Notes: a model not told the origin generated them from the letters alone. A stretch of 60,858 nt of DNA from Oehlia diaphana (GCA_003833135.1 QZLH01000026.1:103438-164295); one strand, 5' to 3'; counted from the first letter of the stretch, positions 48,048 to 60,740 are shown. A program made the numbers and translations.

Positions 48048-48664
48048 ATTCCGACAAATCATAATCCCGAAAATTCAAAATCCATTATTTCCGACATTCA
48101 TTATCCCGAGTCCCGACTCCTGACATTCATTATCCCGAGTCCCGACTCCCGACACTCATTAATTCCGACACTCACTCATTACTTATTATCCCCTGACTAT
48201 TATTATAGTAACAAATTTTAATAACGGTACATTAAAATATTAATCGGTATATTAAATATAACTATGTCTTTATGATGATATGCAGACTTACATTTTTATT
48301 TAATATAAAGCAAAATTTTTAAAAAAGAAATTTATTTTTTCTAACTAATTAACTCAAAATAAAAACTTTTTAATAATTAATAATTACTTATTAATTTTGT
48401 GAAGTATTATTAAAATTATCAAATATTAATAAAACATTAATTTTCAAGAATTATTTTAAAAATCTTCACATGTTAATGAAAATATTTAATGTCATGTGAC
48501 GATTAGTAAAAAGCATAAATTTTTTTCGAAATACTAAGAAATTCAGCATTAATCGCTAAAAAGTATTACAAAATTATTACGTCTATAAAAAACTGAAAAA
48601 GATAATAAGTGTCGGGATAATAAGTGTCAAGATTTTGAATTTTCAGGATTATGATTTGCCAGAA
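48048..48664. mobile_element. Non-autonomous element with CCCGAC-rich inverted ends (617 bp)
   Basis: The left end (48048-48110) contains AAATCATAATCCCGAAAATT and CATTATCCCGA. The right end (48600-48664) is its complement with a few changes. Inside the left end CATTATCCCGAGTCCCGACT is repeated 29 bases apart. The same family is seen at 39011-39675, and as a relic at 34690. Confidence 0.65.
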
Positions 48665-50019
48665 TCCGCAAGTCACTTCAAAACATTATAAAAGAAGTTT
48701 TAGATTCAAAAGTGATATTCACTGGAAGATCGGAAGCACTTTGGAACTTTCCATCTTCCAATTCCAATGCCTATTCCAATTCCAGTAGATTTTTATTGGA
48801 AGCTTGGAAACACCTTTATCATGTGAAAAATTTCATCCAATAATAATTAATTATATAAAAAATTTTGAGCAGTGATAAATCTCACCGCAGGTGATTCCGG
48901 CATTAGCAAATATTAACGGGCAGAGTTTAACCCTAATTTTAGTAAGATGATAATCACCAGCGGTGATATTTAGCAATACTCGACATTTTATAAAACTTTA
49001 TTTTTGCTATTGCTGGATGTGTGTATTCATTTAAAAGATCACCTTTCAGGCTAGTACTATTCAAATTTTTCTTAATATCTCTTCCTCTTACATTTAATCA
49101 TGAATATACTAACTACATTGGAAAATCAAATAATCTATGTCAATTTCCAGAAGGTCCAATAATTCAAATTCTTTCCAATAGAACTTTCAATTCCAATAAG
49201 ATGTCATCAGAAACTTCCAAGAACACAATAATCTAGGTAATTATTTGGTAATTGAATCCAGATGACTCTTTAAGGATAGAATCGGAACAGTTTAGATAGT
49301 TAATCATTTTATTCTCTTTGTCTCAAACTTCTATGTAATATATGATGTGTTTTTGATTTTTTACGATTTATTAAAAAAAATTATAATTGCTTAGTCACAT
49401 TGTAATATTTTACTTTTAATTGAAGGAAATTTTTTAAGATTAGTTGGTAATGAAAAGCAATATTATTTGATTATTTGGAAAAAGATATTATTAATCATAT
49501 TTTTGCCGCATGATAAATCATGTGACCTGAGGTCCGAGGTTTGACGTCTCTATAAAAATTTATTCTTCACTTGCCCTATATGTATATACTTCTAACTGTT
49601 TACAATTCTCATTCAATGTTACAAAAAGTTAACAACTTCATAATTAGTGAATCTAATAGTGATAGATGCCATTTCAGAAGTAGAATAAAGATAATGACAG
49701 TAATTATTAAAATTACTTTTTTTTAATTTATTATTAGTGTTCCATTGTTGCAGTTAAATATGACTCAATCAGAATAATGGTGGGGACTGTAATTGTTTTT
49801 CTAAGATAAAATAATCGACACAAAATTCTAGTATATTAATTATTTAACATAAAGATAACTCCATTGTTAATAATTTACAGAATACAGAAGCCAGCATCGT
49901 GTCACTTTTTATTGGTTGTTTAATTTATTTTGTTCTTATATTTTTTCTTTTCTATTTAAATAATTTTATATTTCAAACCGACACTCTATCTGTATCCTAT
50001 AGCAACACTACTATATTAT

Positions 50020-52528
50020 TTAATTTTTTACTTTATTTTCAAAAACTAAGCCACTTCGAGAAGGTATTGTATATGGTCCAATTAATAATTTTTCTTCAAT
50101 TTTTCCACTTTTTGTTGAAACTTTGTATTTCAAAATAAGCTTATGTAAAAACAATTTAGTTTCATTAATTGCAAAAAATCGACTGATAAAAAAAGGGATT
50201 GTTAGTTATAGGCAAAATTTGGATAAAAATATTTTGTTCATAAAAATAAATACCCAGGACACGCGTGTTTGCCGCCACCAAAAATAATATAAGAACGATC
50301 AACTTTTGTCGCAGGAGAATTTGCATTTACAAATTGAAATGGTTTAAATTCTTCAGCATCATTACCATAATATTCTTTTGACTTTAACGCATCATCAAAA
50401 TACAAAGTTATCTTGCGCCCTATACACAAAAGAAATTAGATGGTAATAATACATTTTTAAAATATAAAAATATAAAAATAATTTTACCTTTTGGAATTGT
50501 AAACCCATTAGAAAAAGTAAAACTTTTTGATATCATGTAGTGAGCTAAATTAACTGAATATAAAATATGTATATTTCAATTAAAATTATAATTATAATTT
50601 AATATGTATGGAGAATTAAGATTATGCTTACTTATGTTACCAGCGTGTCTTAATGATTCCTTAACGAAACTATCTAGTTTTACCATTTTTCGAACATCGG
50701 TCAAAGTTACTGATCCATTACATTCTTTATCAATTGTCAATGCTTCTTCATATAATTCATTTAATACTTCTGGTCTTCCTGCCAAATCTAAAATAATATA
50801 AAAAAAATATATAACTTTACAAACATAAATTTCTTTTATAAAAATTGTATGTTTACCATATAATGCGTCAACTGCTGCTCTACTTGTTGTGTTAATTGAG
50901 ACAAAAGTCATAACAAATAAGTTGTCAACATGATAAGGAAGATTATTGGGTTTTGTATGATCAAAGTCCGGTTGATTCATATAATATTCCAATATATCAT
51001 TCTAGTATGGACGTTACGGATACGAATTAATTGATATAATAATAATTTTCAAACAATAATTTTACTTACATAAGGTTTATAATTATCACCAAGCACATTT
51101 TTTTCTTTTAAACGTTTTTCAATTACTGGTTTTATACGATTCATTACCACTTCTCGATGACGTGATACTGGATTCCATCCAAATTTAAGGGGTAAACTAA
51201 TAAATAATATTACTATAAGTTATCAGATAACTTTCTATGTATATAAATATCTGCAATAATGGTAAAAGCAAACATGCTCACGTGATTACGAATTCGTGTA
51301 GTTTCGGGTGAATGAAAGATAAAATTGGTGGAATTATTAATAATGGACCCAGATCAAAAGCCAAGTTTTCAAATGACTTCACTAAATCCTCATGAGATGC
51401 CGCTTCCTAATGTATATTAAGGTTTTACTCTTAAAGAATAATTTACATAATTTATAAATCGATCTTATATAATTACTGACTTCTCCAACAAGTAAGTTTG
51501 CAATTGGTAAAGTGATGATGCCATTAACCATATTCCAAGCGTTATAAATTGTCTTGGGATCTAATATTCAATAAATATAAGAATAAATAATAAAATACTG
51601 TGATGGCAAATGCTGATTGGCGTGATATCGATTATGAAATTTGGATCCGTTATAACATATCTAACAGATATCCGAGAATGGATAACAATCTTAAATTATC
51701 CGGATAATCCAGATTTATCTGAAAGGATCCAATTATTCAAACTCTAACCGATTGTATATATCATTGAGCATACCATTACAATCTCCGATCCATTTTTCCA
51801 TTCCTTTTAAGAGATATTTTTGTACGATGCCAATATTTAAATCGAGTTTACCAGAAACTTGTTCTCTTGCAGTTTTAGCATGAAATTTGACACTCTCTTT
51901 GTTTGTACCGCCATTATAAACAAGAAGATGCTGTAAAGGAAGAACCTATTAAAAAAAAAAAAAAATAATAATTATAATTTTTAATGAGTATAGACGCAAA
52001 ATGTCATAATATAAAAAAATATTATATTATAATACTTTTTCAATTGCGCTAAAATCATAGATGTTTTGTTTATTTTAAGATAATTACCTCATTTGCTGCT
52101 GATATCATATCAAAGTCATCAGGATTTCTAAACACTTCAATCAATGAATCTCTTGAAAGAATTGTCATAACTTGTCCGAATACATAAATTGAAAAACATT
52201 CACCATACTAATTAATTGATAAACGTAAATGTTAAAAAAATTTGTTTTTGTTTTTCAAGAAAAAAGATTAAGATATTATTTATTACCTGTTCTTTACATT
52301 CTTTAAGGAATATTTTTGTGTTAAATAAATAATTATATGTATGCCCAAGAATTGGAATTGAATAAGGTACAAGTGGAGGTTCGTTCTATAAAACAATATA
52401 AGTAAAGTTTACAAAATTAATTTATGATTACAACCGAATTTGCTTACTTTGCCTATACGAGGACGTCTTATGATATAAAGAATTATCATAAAAATAACGA
52501 ATATTTGAAACGCTGAAAATTCAATCAT
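50020..52528 (-). CDS. Cytochrome P450, array copy 7
   Basis: Apparently intact, ending LVFENKVKN. The I-helix is FVSINTTSRAAV, ExxR is KESLRHAGN and the haem loop is FGGGKHACPG. The block before it is FKPFQF, where all other copies have FKPFRF, changing the Arg of the PERF-like motif. Intron 4 is longer than in the paralogues, with about 150 extra bases at 51600-51770. Exon 4 (VLPLQHLL, NGGTNKES) is closest to copy 1, while exons 6-9 resemble copies 4 and 6, a mosaic suggestive of gene conversion. Several upstream repeats lie at 52560-52640. Confidence 0.92.
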
Positions 52529-53030
52529 CGTGTAAGTCTTTTTTTTTCTGTAAATTAGCCTTTTGTAAGATAATGTTAGAATTAACTTTCTTGTAAGATA
52601 ATGTGTTTAAAAATGGAAATTATAGATAATGTGTTAAAAAATGGAATATTTATAACAAAATTTATTAGGATTTACAAGTAATTCGGCATTATAGTTTATG
52701 AGATCCCCGTTAATGTGTTTTTATATAATATGCATTCTGCAGATCGCCGGATATGATTATATATTTTATTGGTTCCGAAGGTTGACCGACCGACACGCAA
52801 TGTAACATATTTATCCCCAAATATTTTTTGTCTTAGAAGAATATCAGATAAGCAAATATTTACTTATTTCAAGTAATTACATAATAAATTACGGTGACCA
52901 ATAAGAATAAGAATTGGTCCGGAGCATAGCGAAGGTCTATTTATGCATATTTAATGAAGTTATCTAATGGATGTAGTTTACTATAGCATTTTAATAAATT
53001 TCCGTGCGTGTAAACTGTGTAAACTGTGTA

Positions 53031-53070
<40 letters not shown>

Positions 53071-53236
53071 AATAAAAGATATTAAGCTATCTTTTATCGC
53101 ATTACTACTATCATATGTGATTAAATAATCATTACGAAAAAAAAAAATAATTAAACATATTGTTGTAAATAAATTTTGAATTTTTGAATAGATAAAACTG
53201 AAGTAGATAAGTTAAAAAAATTTTAAGTATTTCCCA
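52529..53236. other. Spacer with upstream repeats and a long poly-A run
   Basis: P450 upstream repeats lie at 52560-52640. GTCCGGAGCATAGCGAAGG near 52918 resembles CCGGAGCGAAGCGAAGG in the plus-strand pseudogene. A short GTAAACTGT duplication leads into a poly-A run at about 53030-53066, which could be a retroposon tail. Confidence 0.45.
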
Positions 53237-55569
53237 TTATTTTCTGTTTTCAAAAATTAAAGAACCCCTAGGAGGTAATGTGCTTGGACCAAGGTATGTC
53301 TTATTATCAATCTTACCACTCTTTGTTTTAATATTGTATCTCAAGATTAATTTATGAAATATAATTTTTGCTTCATGAATAGCAAAAAATCGACTATAAG
53401 AAATACAATAAGATTGTAATGGAGTAAGCGATAGTATATATAATTTCTTTTAAGCGCATTTAAATAAAAAAATATAATTTACCCGGGACATGCATGTTTT
53501 CCTCCACCAAAAACAACATAATTACGATCAACTTTTGTTGCAGGAGAATTTTCATTTACAAATCGAAATGGTTTAAATTCATCAGCATCATCACCATAAA
53601 AATCTTTTGATTTTAATACATCATTTACATACAAATTTATTCTACGTCCTATATACAAAAAAAGTTAAGAAATTGTTTATTTTGGTAAAACTATTATTAA
53701 TTACTCACCTTTTGGAACTGTATAGCCGTTGGAAAACGTATAACTTTCTGATACAACTTTATGAAGACGCTTCACTAAATTGCATTATATTGAAATAAGT
53801 AAAATATTTTTATTACAAATATTTAGGAACAGAAACAAAATAATCCATACGTGTATCATCCGAATGCCTAAGCACTTCTTTGACAAAACTATCTAGTTTC
53901 TTCATTTTTTGAACATCAGCAAAGGCAATCGAACCATTACATTCTTTGTCAATCATCATTGCTTCTTCATATAATTCATTAAAGCAGTCTGGTCTTCCCG
54001 CCATATCTAAGTTAATAAATAATATTTATACATAGTTATACATAATAACGGAATAAACACTTGTTTCATTCATCACAAGAATTACCAAATAATCCATTTG
54101 TAACTGCACCGCTCGTTGTTCCGATGGCGCCAAAAGTTAGTACAAATAAGGCGTCAACGTAATAATGTAATTTTGAGTAATCGAAATCCGGTTGACTCAT
54201 ATAGTATTCAAGTGCATCAAACTAATATAATTCATAAAAACAATTTTATTTTAAAAAAAAAGAGGAATCAATAGTATATGAAAAAAGAAACTTCATCTTT
54301 AATTACATAAGGTTTATAATCTTTGCCAAGCGTTTTTTTCTCTTTGATACGTTTTTCGATTACCGGTTTTATTTGATTGATTATAATTTTTCGATGACGT
54401 GCAACTGGATTCCACCCAAATCTCAAAGGCAAGCTAATCAAAAAATTACAGTAAGAATAAATAATAAAATGACATAGTAATTATGAACTCACGTGATAAC
54501 GAATTCGTGAAGTTTCGGATGGATAAAAGAAAAAACTGGCGGAATTGCTCCTAATGGACCTATATCGAAAGCAAAGTCTCCCAATGACTTTGTCACATCT
54601 TCATGAGATGCAGCTTCCTAACGTACAAAAAATTTCTCAAAAATCAAATATATTAACTCAACAATGATATATAACGTGAATTACCTCTCCAACCATTATA
54701 TTAGCCACTGGTAAAGCGATTATATTATTTGTTAGTGACCAAATACTGCGAAATTCTTTTGGTTCTAAAAATTAATAAATATAGAATCAATATTGAAAAG
54801 CAAATAGATAGTAAAAAAATGAATTTTGAGAAATAAAGATTGATGTTTTTTTTTACCTTTACAATCTCCAATCCATTTGTCAATTCCTTCCATGATATAT
54901 TTTCGTATTACTGGAGTGCAAACTTCTATCTTAGCAGAGACTTTTTCTCTAGCGAGCTTGGCATTAATATGAGCTACTTTTCCAAAATCACCAACATTTT
55001 CAAAGATCATATTGAAAGGAAGAATCTACAATAAAAAAAAAGTTCAAAATTAAACAATTTTTATGACTGGTCTCATTTTCTTCAATTACCTCGAATATAT
55101 CCAATTCAAAGACTTCCCGATTTATTAACACTTCACTCAATGGATCTCCCGAAACAACCGTCACCACATATCCGAATACATAAACTGAAAAGCATTCACC
55201 ATACTAATAATTGAATGCACATAAATTTCGTTAATTTTTTCTTTCAAAAAAGAAAGAATTAGAATATTTAATAATCACCTGTTCCTTACATTCTTTCAAG
55301 AATTTTTGTGTGTTAAATAAGTAATTATACGTATGTCCGAGAATTGGAATTGTATAAGGCACAAGCGGTGGTTCGTTCTAAAATTAATTAAGATTTAAAA
55401 GAAACTTAAAAATGAAAAGCCATTAAATTATCCGGCAGAAACAGTGTTTTAAGTCAGTCTTACTTACTGCACCAATACGAGGACGTTTTATTATATAAAA
55501 AATTATCAAAATGATAATCCCAACGATATATGTCTGGAATACTGAAGTTTCTTTTGAATATTCTCCCAT
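53237..55569 (-). CDS. Cytochrome P450, array copy 8 (most divergent)
   Basis: Apparently intact and the most divergent member. It starts MGEYSKETSVFQTYIVGIII, with an N-terminal extension relative to the others, and ends FENRK. The I-helix is FGAIGTTSGAV, ExxR is KEVLRHSDD and the haem loop is FGGGKHACPG. It lacks the upstream repeat array, and its flanks do not match the other units. It is probably an older duplicate from which the repeat-bearing copies did not directly arise. Confidence 0.92.
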
Positions 55570-55858
55570 TATAATTCAGTGTAAATTGCATACATAATTC
55601 ATGAAAATGAATGTCTTTATATAAATTTAAAATTCTTTTTGGTTCTTTAATTATGGGTTACGAACAATACTAATTGATAAGCAACTTGATCATCTTTGTT
55701 AAAACATCTAAACTTAAAAATTATATATATGTAAAGTTCTTTCTAAATTATAGTTGTACAGTAAGAAACCTTACTAATTTCAGTTTTTAAATTTTTCATT
55801 AAAAATTTATAAGTAACACTAAAATTTTATTAAACCATTGTTGCTTTTTTTTTTATAG
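55570..55858. other. Intergenic region upstream of P450 copy 8
   Basis: A/T-rich spacer at the edge of the array. No feature was seen. Confidence 0.35.
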
Positions 55859-55979
55859 AGAAAGACACTTCCATGCATGGGGAACTAAGATAACTCGCGG
55901 CCATAATCGCGGAGAATCCGCTGTGCGCATTCAATTCCTTTATGGATTACTTTCCAGCAGGTTAGGCAGATGTGACTAA
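55859..55979 (+). pseudogene. Possible MULE-type transposase scrap
   Basis: After a TTTTTATAG acceptor-like site one frame reads ERHFHAWGTKITRGHNRGES, then AVRIQFLYGLL, to a stop at 55977-55979. The pattern hF..W...T.G...RvES is like the conserved end of Mutator-like transposases. Nothing else of the gene was found nearby. The assignment is tentative. Confidence 0.35.
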
Positions 55980-56842
55980 ACACTTCTTATTCTCAGTGAC
56001 TGGGAATTTTTCAGGATATATTCCACAAACTACACAGATATTGTTTCACTGACGGTTCGCCCCAATGCCTTCTGTCCTTTTTTTTGAACTCCGAAAAAAT
56101 CATGAGTTGGGCGCAAAAGTCCTGTTTGGAATCAGGTTATCGGCAAGTTACCTTGTTTTAAAGTTTCCGTATCACCTTACTGGAACAATAGGAAGTCAAT
56201 AAAGTTAGATTACACAAGATTTTTACCTAATTAAGTGGGTTAAAAAAAAAAACTCGGGTGACAAGGTAAGTAAAAGATAAACTAGCTCCCTAACCTATGC
56301 GTTAAAAGATTGGACTCAACAATAACCTTCCGAAAATTCACAATCCAAAAACCTATGATCCCAGGATAATGAATTTCGGGGATAGCAGTAAAATTTTGAA
56401 TTTTCAGGAATATGGGATATCTTTTTTGGATTTCTGTTGAGTGGCTCTATACATGTGGACGTAATTATTTCAGATAATCAGCATTAAGGTGGAATGTTTT
56501 ACACCAAATTTTGTTCGAAGATTCATATGAAATAGTATTACACCAGGTGTAATGCCGAATTGGTGTAATGTGCCGTAATATTTCGGTATGACTTGAACTC
56601 CCCCGACAGATTTCATATTAGCAATATTATACAGATAAGTGATATAATATAATTTATAAAAATTGTATTTTTTATTTTCAAAAAAAAAGAAAAAAAAATA
56701 ATTACATTTAAAATTGTAAAAAAGTATTTTGCATGGTTTGTAAATATAAAGGAATGAAAGCAATTTATACATATTTATATATGTGAAGATTACACTAATA
56801 AAATTGGTGTTTACAAGCTAAGTTCTTTGTTATAGTTGTTGA
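55980..56842. other. Intergenic region, transposon-relic type
   Basis: A sequence at about 56320-56410 (AAAATTCACAATCC, GGATAATGAATTTC) faintly resembles the CCCGAC-rich elements. No gene was seen. Confidence 0.35.
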
Positions 56843-57349
56843 CCCACTTCTATTGAAATTCATCAAAATGATTTGGCCCAATATAATGCAGTTGTCCGAA
56901 GAGCCGATTTCGACCAACAAAGTGTGTCCAATGAATCTGAAACTAATGAACCTGAATTGGGAAGTTCGCTAGACTCTGCCTCAGCTTCAACTAATTCAAG
57001 CTCTTCTTCTGGAGGTTCCAATTTATCTGGAATTTTAGATATTACTTCAGACATTAAAATTCACTTTAAATAACACTTTGATCGGTTTATGAAGACAAGG
57101 AATTATACTTTTGATGAGATGTGTTTCTCGGTAGCAGTGGATATTCGTAGTCTTGGAGGAAATATTAATCTCAACAGTGAAAATTTTTATAATGGTGTTA
57201 GTGGTAGTAAAGTTAGCACCGTTAATCGGATAAATGCATGGGTAGCTAGTTTAGGTAATGGGAAGGAACTTGCTTTCTCTATCATTTTTACTTTTCTCAT
57301 GTATTACTTTACGAAAAATATAATAAATAGCTTTGTTTCGATTTTTTAA
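56843..57349 (+). pseudogene. Ser-rich frame with HTH-like end, split by one stop
   Basis: One frame reads IEIHQNDLAQYNAVVRRADF, an acidic and Ser-rich linker, and SGILDITSDIKIHFK, then TAA at 57071-57073. In the same frame it resumes HFDRFMKTRNYTFDEMCFSV and later ENFYNGVSGSKVSTVNRI, NAWV. The latter has the look of a small helix-turn-helix (inference). A single CAA-to-TAA change would explain the stop. The minus strand is also open over part of it but is less protein-like. Confidence 0.35.
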
Positions 57350-58657
57350 AACTGTTTGTGTTTTACAAGTGACACATTCGCAAATTTCGTCACGTGATTT
57401 GGGCAACTGATAAAAAATTCTGCGCAATAATGACATCACACATGGCCATTTTTTATAGCATTGCTCAAAAGTTCTGGCATATATTTTAATAAAAAAACCG
57501 TCCCTGAATTTGTATCGCATGCTCGCCTATCATGATGATCGGAACAAACATATTATCCTGTTTGCGTTAGCAGTTAGCGCACTCAATAATACGTGTATAC
57601 ACTAAATTCTAATTCCCATTCTGGGACGAGACGCGTAGAATTTATTCCGATTTTTTTTCCTTTTTGGGGATACATAGAATAGGGGGAGGGGTAACGCATT
57701 TTTAAGTAACTACTACTATATCGTCGATCATCCTTCGTGATGCGATCATACAAAAGCGTATTCCAAAGCCCTGTTGACTCTAGACCCTGTGTAAATTATA
57801 TAAATGAGATACATCCTAGTTAGTGAATCTATTTATCCGCCTTGTGCAAATAAAAACAAAAAATAAGCGAAACATTCAAACTTACCATATTTTACATCAT
57901 CGACATTATCTCCAACCAAACAAACGAGTATATTCCTTAAAGTATTATAAGGTATATTGGTTTTATTGCTCGGCTAGCTTCTCGAAACATGTCATCACGA
58001 TCTTAATCGATTTTCCGCTATAGATGTTCCAAAATAAAACGGACGTATTGCTCTTCTTGTTATATATCGGCATCGCCGAGAAAATCACTGACGCACAATA
58101 GACGCAATTACTCACATGAATCTCGTCACATGCAACGGCACAGAGTTTGGCGCGTGCATCAAAAATTTATCTTATGTAAGCATCTTCACGTGCCGAATTC
58201 TTGAAACTTTGCGCAGTATCGTACCTGTGATAACTCAGAAAAATCAATAAATTTCTTGTGTATGAGACGAAATGGAATTATGTGAAAATGAATCGTGATG
58301 GTAAGTGTAAATCGGTATTGTATTATTTATTACCTCGGTTGCTAATTATACTATAGATTCGAAATTTCTTTAATCTCAGAGAAGTTTTCTTTCGAGGAAT
58401 AATGTTTTATATAGTCTGTGTGTTTGGAAGAGATATAGATACTGTAAATATGGATGGGATAATTTAATTGGAAATCTAGTAAAGTAAAAGAGTGTGGAGT
58501 GAGAATTACGTAATTAGTAATAGAAGTATAGTCGGAGACACAATAAATCATCAAGAATGTTTCAAATTGAAATTTTTAATAAATCACGTGATAATCATGA
58601 TTCTAATTTTTTATTGGTTAAAAATTAAGTAGCACATTAACCATATTGGGAACTATC
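57350..58657. other. Intergenic region
   Basis: A/T-rich, with a G-rich patch near 57680-57690. No gene, RNA or repeat could be supported. Confidence 0.35.
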
Positions 58658-60740
58658 TTACCTTATTAATTCATCTATATTTTCAAAAATAAAATCCGGA
58701 ACAGCTCGATGTGATTTATATTTTTTTAATACATAATCAGCTTGCACACCTGTTAAATCCTTTCAATAACATTCCATAAATTTTGCTGATTTTTGTGCAT
58801 ACTTTCAGATATAGCTTAATGGAACTGAATCTAGTGCTTGTAGAACTGTTTCCTGCAAGCCTTTCCAAGTGTAAGTGCAATGCTGCTGAGCATACCTTTT
58901 TGCCGCTCTCCAGTATATCTCAATATACTGTAGTTGAGTTCATAATGGAACTTTGGATAAAATATAACTTTATATCCAAGTCCTTCAATTATTTCCTGTA
59001 AAATTGGTTTTTGATTAAGAAAATCTTCTTGAGTAGCTAAAACATGACGTGCACAACATCTTGGGTTCTCTAATGATATCTCTTTATTACACAGAACCCT
59101 TTTAATCCAGATCCCCATAAATCACATTCTTGTAAAATTACTTTCATTCCATTCAGTTTTCCACAAAGTTTTTCATCTGGATAATCATCAGGAAACACCA
59201 TACTTTGAACTTAACTATTAAAAATGGTATCACGCATAATCGGTTGTTTTCCGCCAGGATTGAGATTCATATTTGCTGCATTAAGAGTGTCATCAGCTAA
59301 TTTTGCATGGCTAGAGAAATTATCAAAAGCAAATACTGCAACCATTCCCAGATGTATTTTTTCAAAAATTGGAATTGCTCTAGTTTTGATCTATATTGAT
59401 TAAATTAAAAATTTTTTAATTAGCTTAAATTTAATTATCTTATATATTAATTTACCTGTTCAATTAATTGATCTATATTCCACCATCCATCAAAATTTTT
59501 TCCTAGATTAATTATAACACATGCTTCATGTGGAATTGAATCATCCATATCATCATCACTTAATTTCAATTTTCTGATAGTTTCTGTTAAGAAATCACTG
59601 ACATGGATTGATCATCCTTATCCTTTTTTGTGTAATGGCTGCTCATTTTTGGGTCTCCATCCAGATTTTTGACCATCATTTGATTGAAAGGTTGTCTCAT
59701 CATGGGTTACAAAAATGTGTAAGCATTCATCATCTTCTAATTCAGGATTAACTTGAATTTCACATTCCTCACCAATAAACTTTGGCATTAAGCTTTGATA
59801 CCTATAAATAAAATTAAAATTAATTAAAAAGCTTATTTTTTGTTTTTATTAATAGAAAAATATATTACCTTTTCATAGTTTCAAGAAATTCTTTCTGATA
59901 AGCAATAACATCATCTCTTTCGTGGCCATCAACATACATACCTTTTGCATAACGATTAAATGTAAATCCCATTTTTTTTAACCATCAAATTGCAGTTTTT
60001 TCACTGAAATAAAATAATAAGATATTATTATTATTATAGGTATATGGTATGGATAACTTAAATTTTACCTGATTGTTGTTTTATTTTTTATACCGATGGA
60101 AGGTAGGATTTCTTCATTGACAAAATTGCAAAAACTATTAACAGTAACATCAAATTTGTATTAGCACAAATATGAAACTACTTTTAATTGAATGTCTTCA
60201 TCATCAATAAGACTGCTTCTTTTAAATATTGTCCATAATTATCTTTGGGAATATCACCATAGTTTTTGAATGCCTTAACCCAACTTTTAACACAATGTGC
60301 AAATCATACTCTACGATTTAATATTTCTGCAACTATTTGACTTGCATTCAACTTTGAATGTCCTCTTTCAAGAAGGTGAAAATATTATTGGATTGCTTTT
60401 ACTCAGACTTTTAGTCACATTTTATGTCCTGATGTTAACTGTTGATCTTCAATTTTTAGCTTATTTTCAATTTTTTCAATAAAAGGTATATATTTTATAG
60501 GTTCTTCACCATTTTTCTCTTTAAGTTCTCCTTCATTTTGATTATCAATATCCTGTAACTCACTACCTAAATTTTTTTGAGAACTTTTTTAGATAATAGT
60601 TGAAAAAGTGTTTGTCTATTTTTTTTCTGATTTTCTGATGCTTTTATTTTTTTCCGATATTTAGTTATGCGAGAATTTCCTAAATTAACTAATAGATGCT
60701 TAGACTTTTTCAAAGTTTCCATATTTTTCATTAAAGTTGA
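58658..60740 (-). pseudogene. Decayed DDE transposase of a DNA transposon
   Basis: Read on the minus strand the order of conserved blocks is intact. SGHKM.LKV.VKAIQ and RGHSKLNASQIVAEI (60440-60320) come first, then WLKKMGFTFNRYAKGMYVDG near 59950. FVTHDETTFQSNDGQKSGWR (about 59700) and AVFAFDNFSSHAKLADDTLN (about 59320) follow. The last are RCCARHVLATQEDFLNQK (about 59050), YWRAAKRYAQQHC (about 58900) and DYVLKKYKSHR, ending at 58658. The acidic DET, DN and later residues match a DDE catalytic layout. Numerous stops and at least one frameshift (near 58920) inactivate it. Introns appear retained (for example 59390-59455). Confidence 0.85.

Larger units (their letters stand above)
46978..50019. 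other. Long spacer between P450 copies 6 and 7
   Basis: About 3 kb with a 62-bp tandem duplication, a strongly palindromic element at 47662-47867, and a CCCGAC-rich element at 48048-48664. TTCCAATTCCA-type motifs lie near 48760 and 49190. Short frames here are not supported as genes. Confidence 0.5.

Noticed and set aside
49899..50138. Plus-strand hydrophobic frame overlapping P450 copy 7
   Set aside because: It is the antisense shadow of the last P450 exon plus A/T-rich flank.
56863..57054. Minus-strand acidic 63-residue frame
   Set aside because: It mirrors the Ser-rich plus-strand frame. The plus strand continues in phase beyond it and looks more protein-like.
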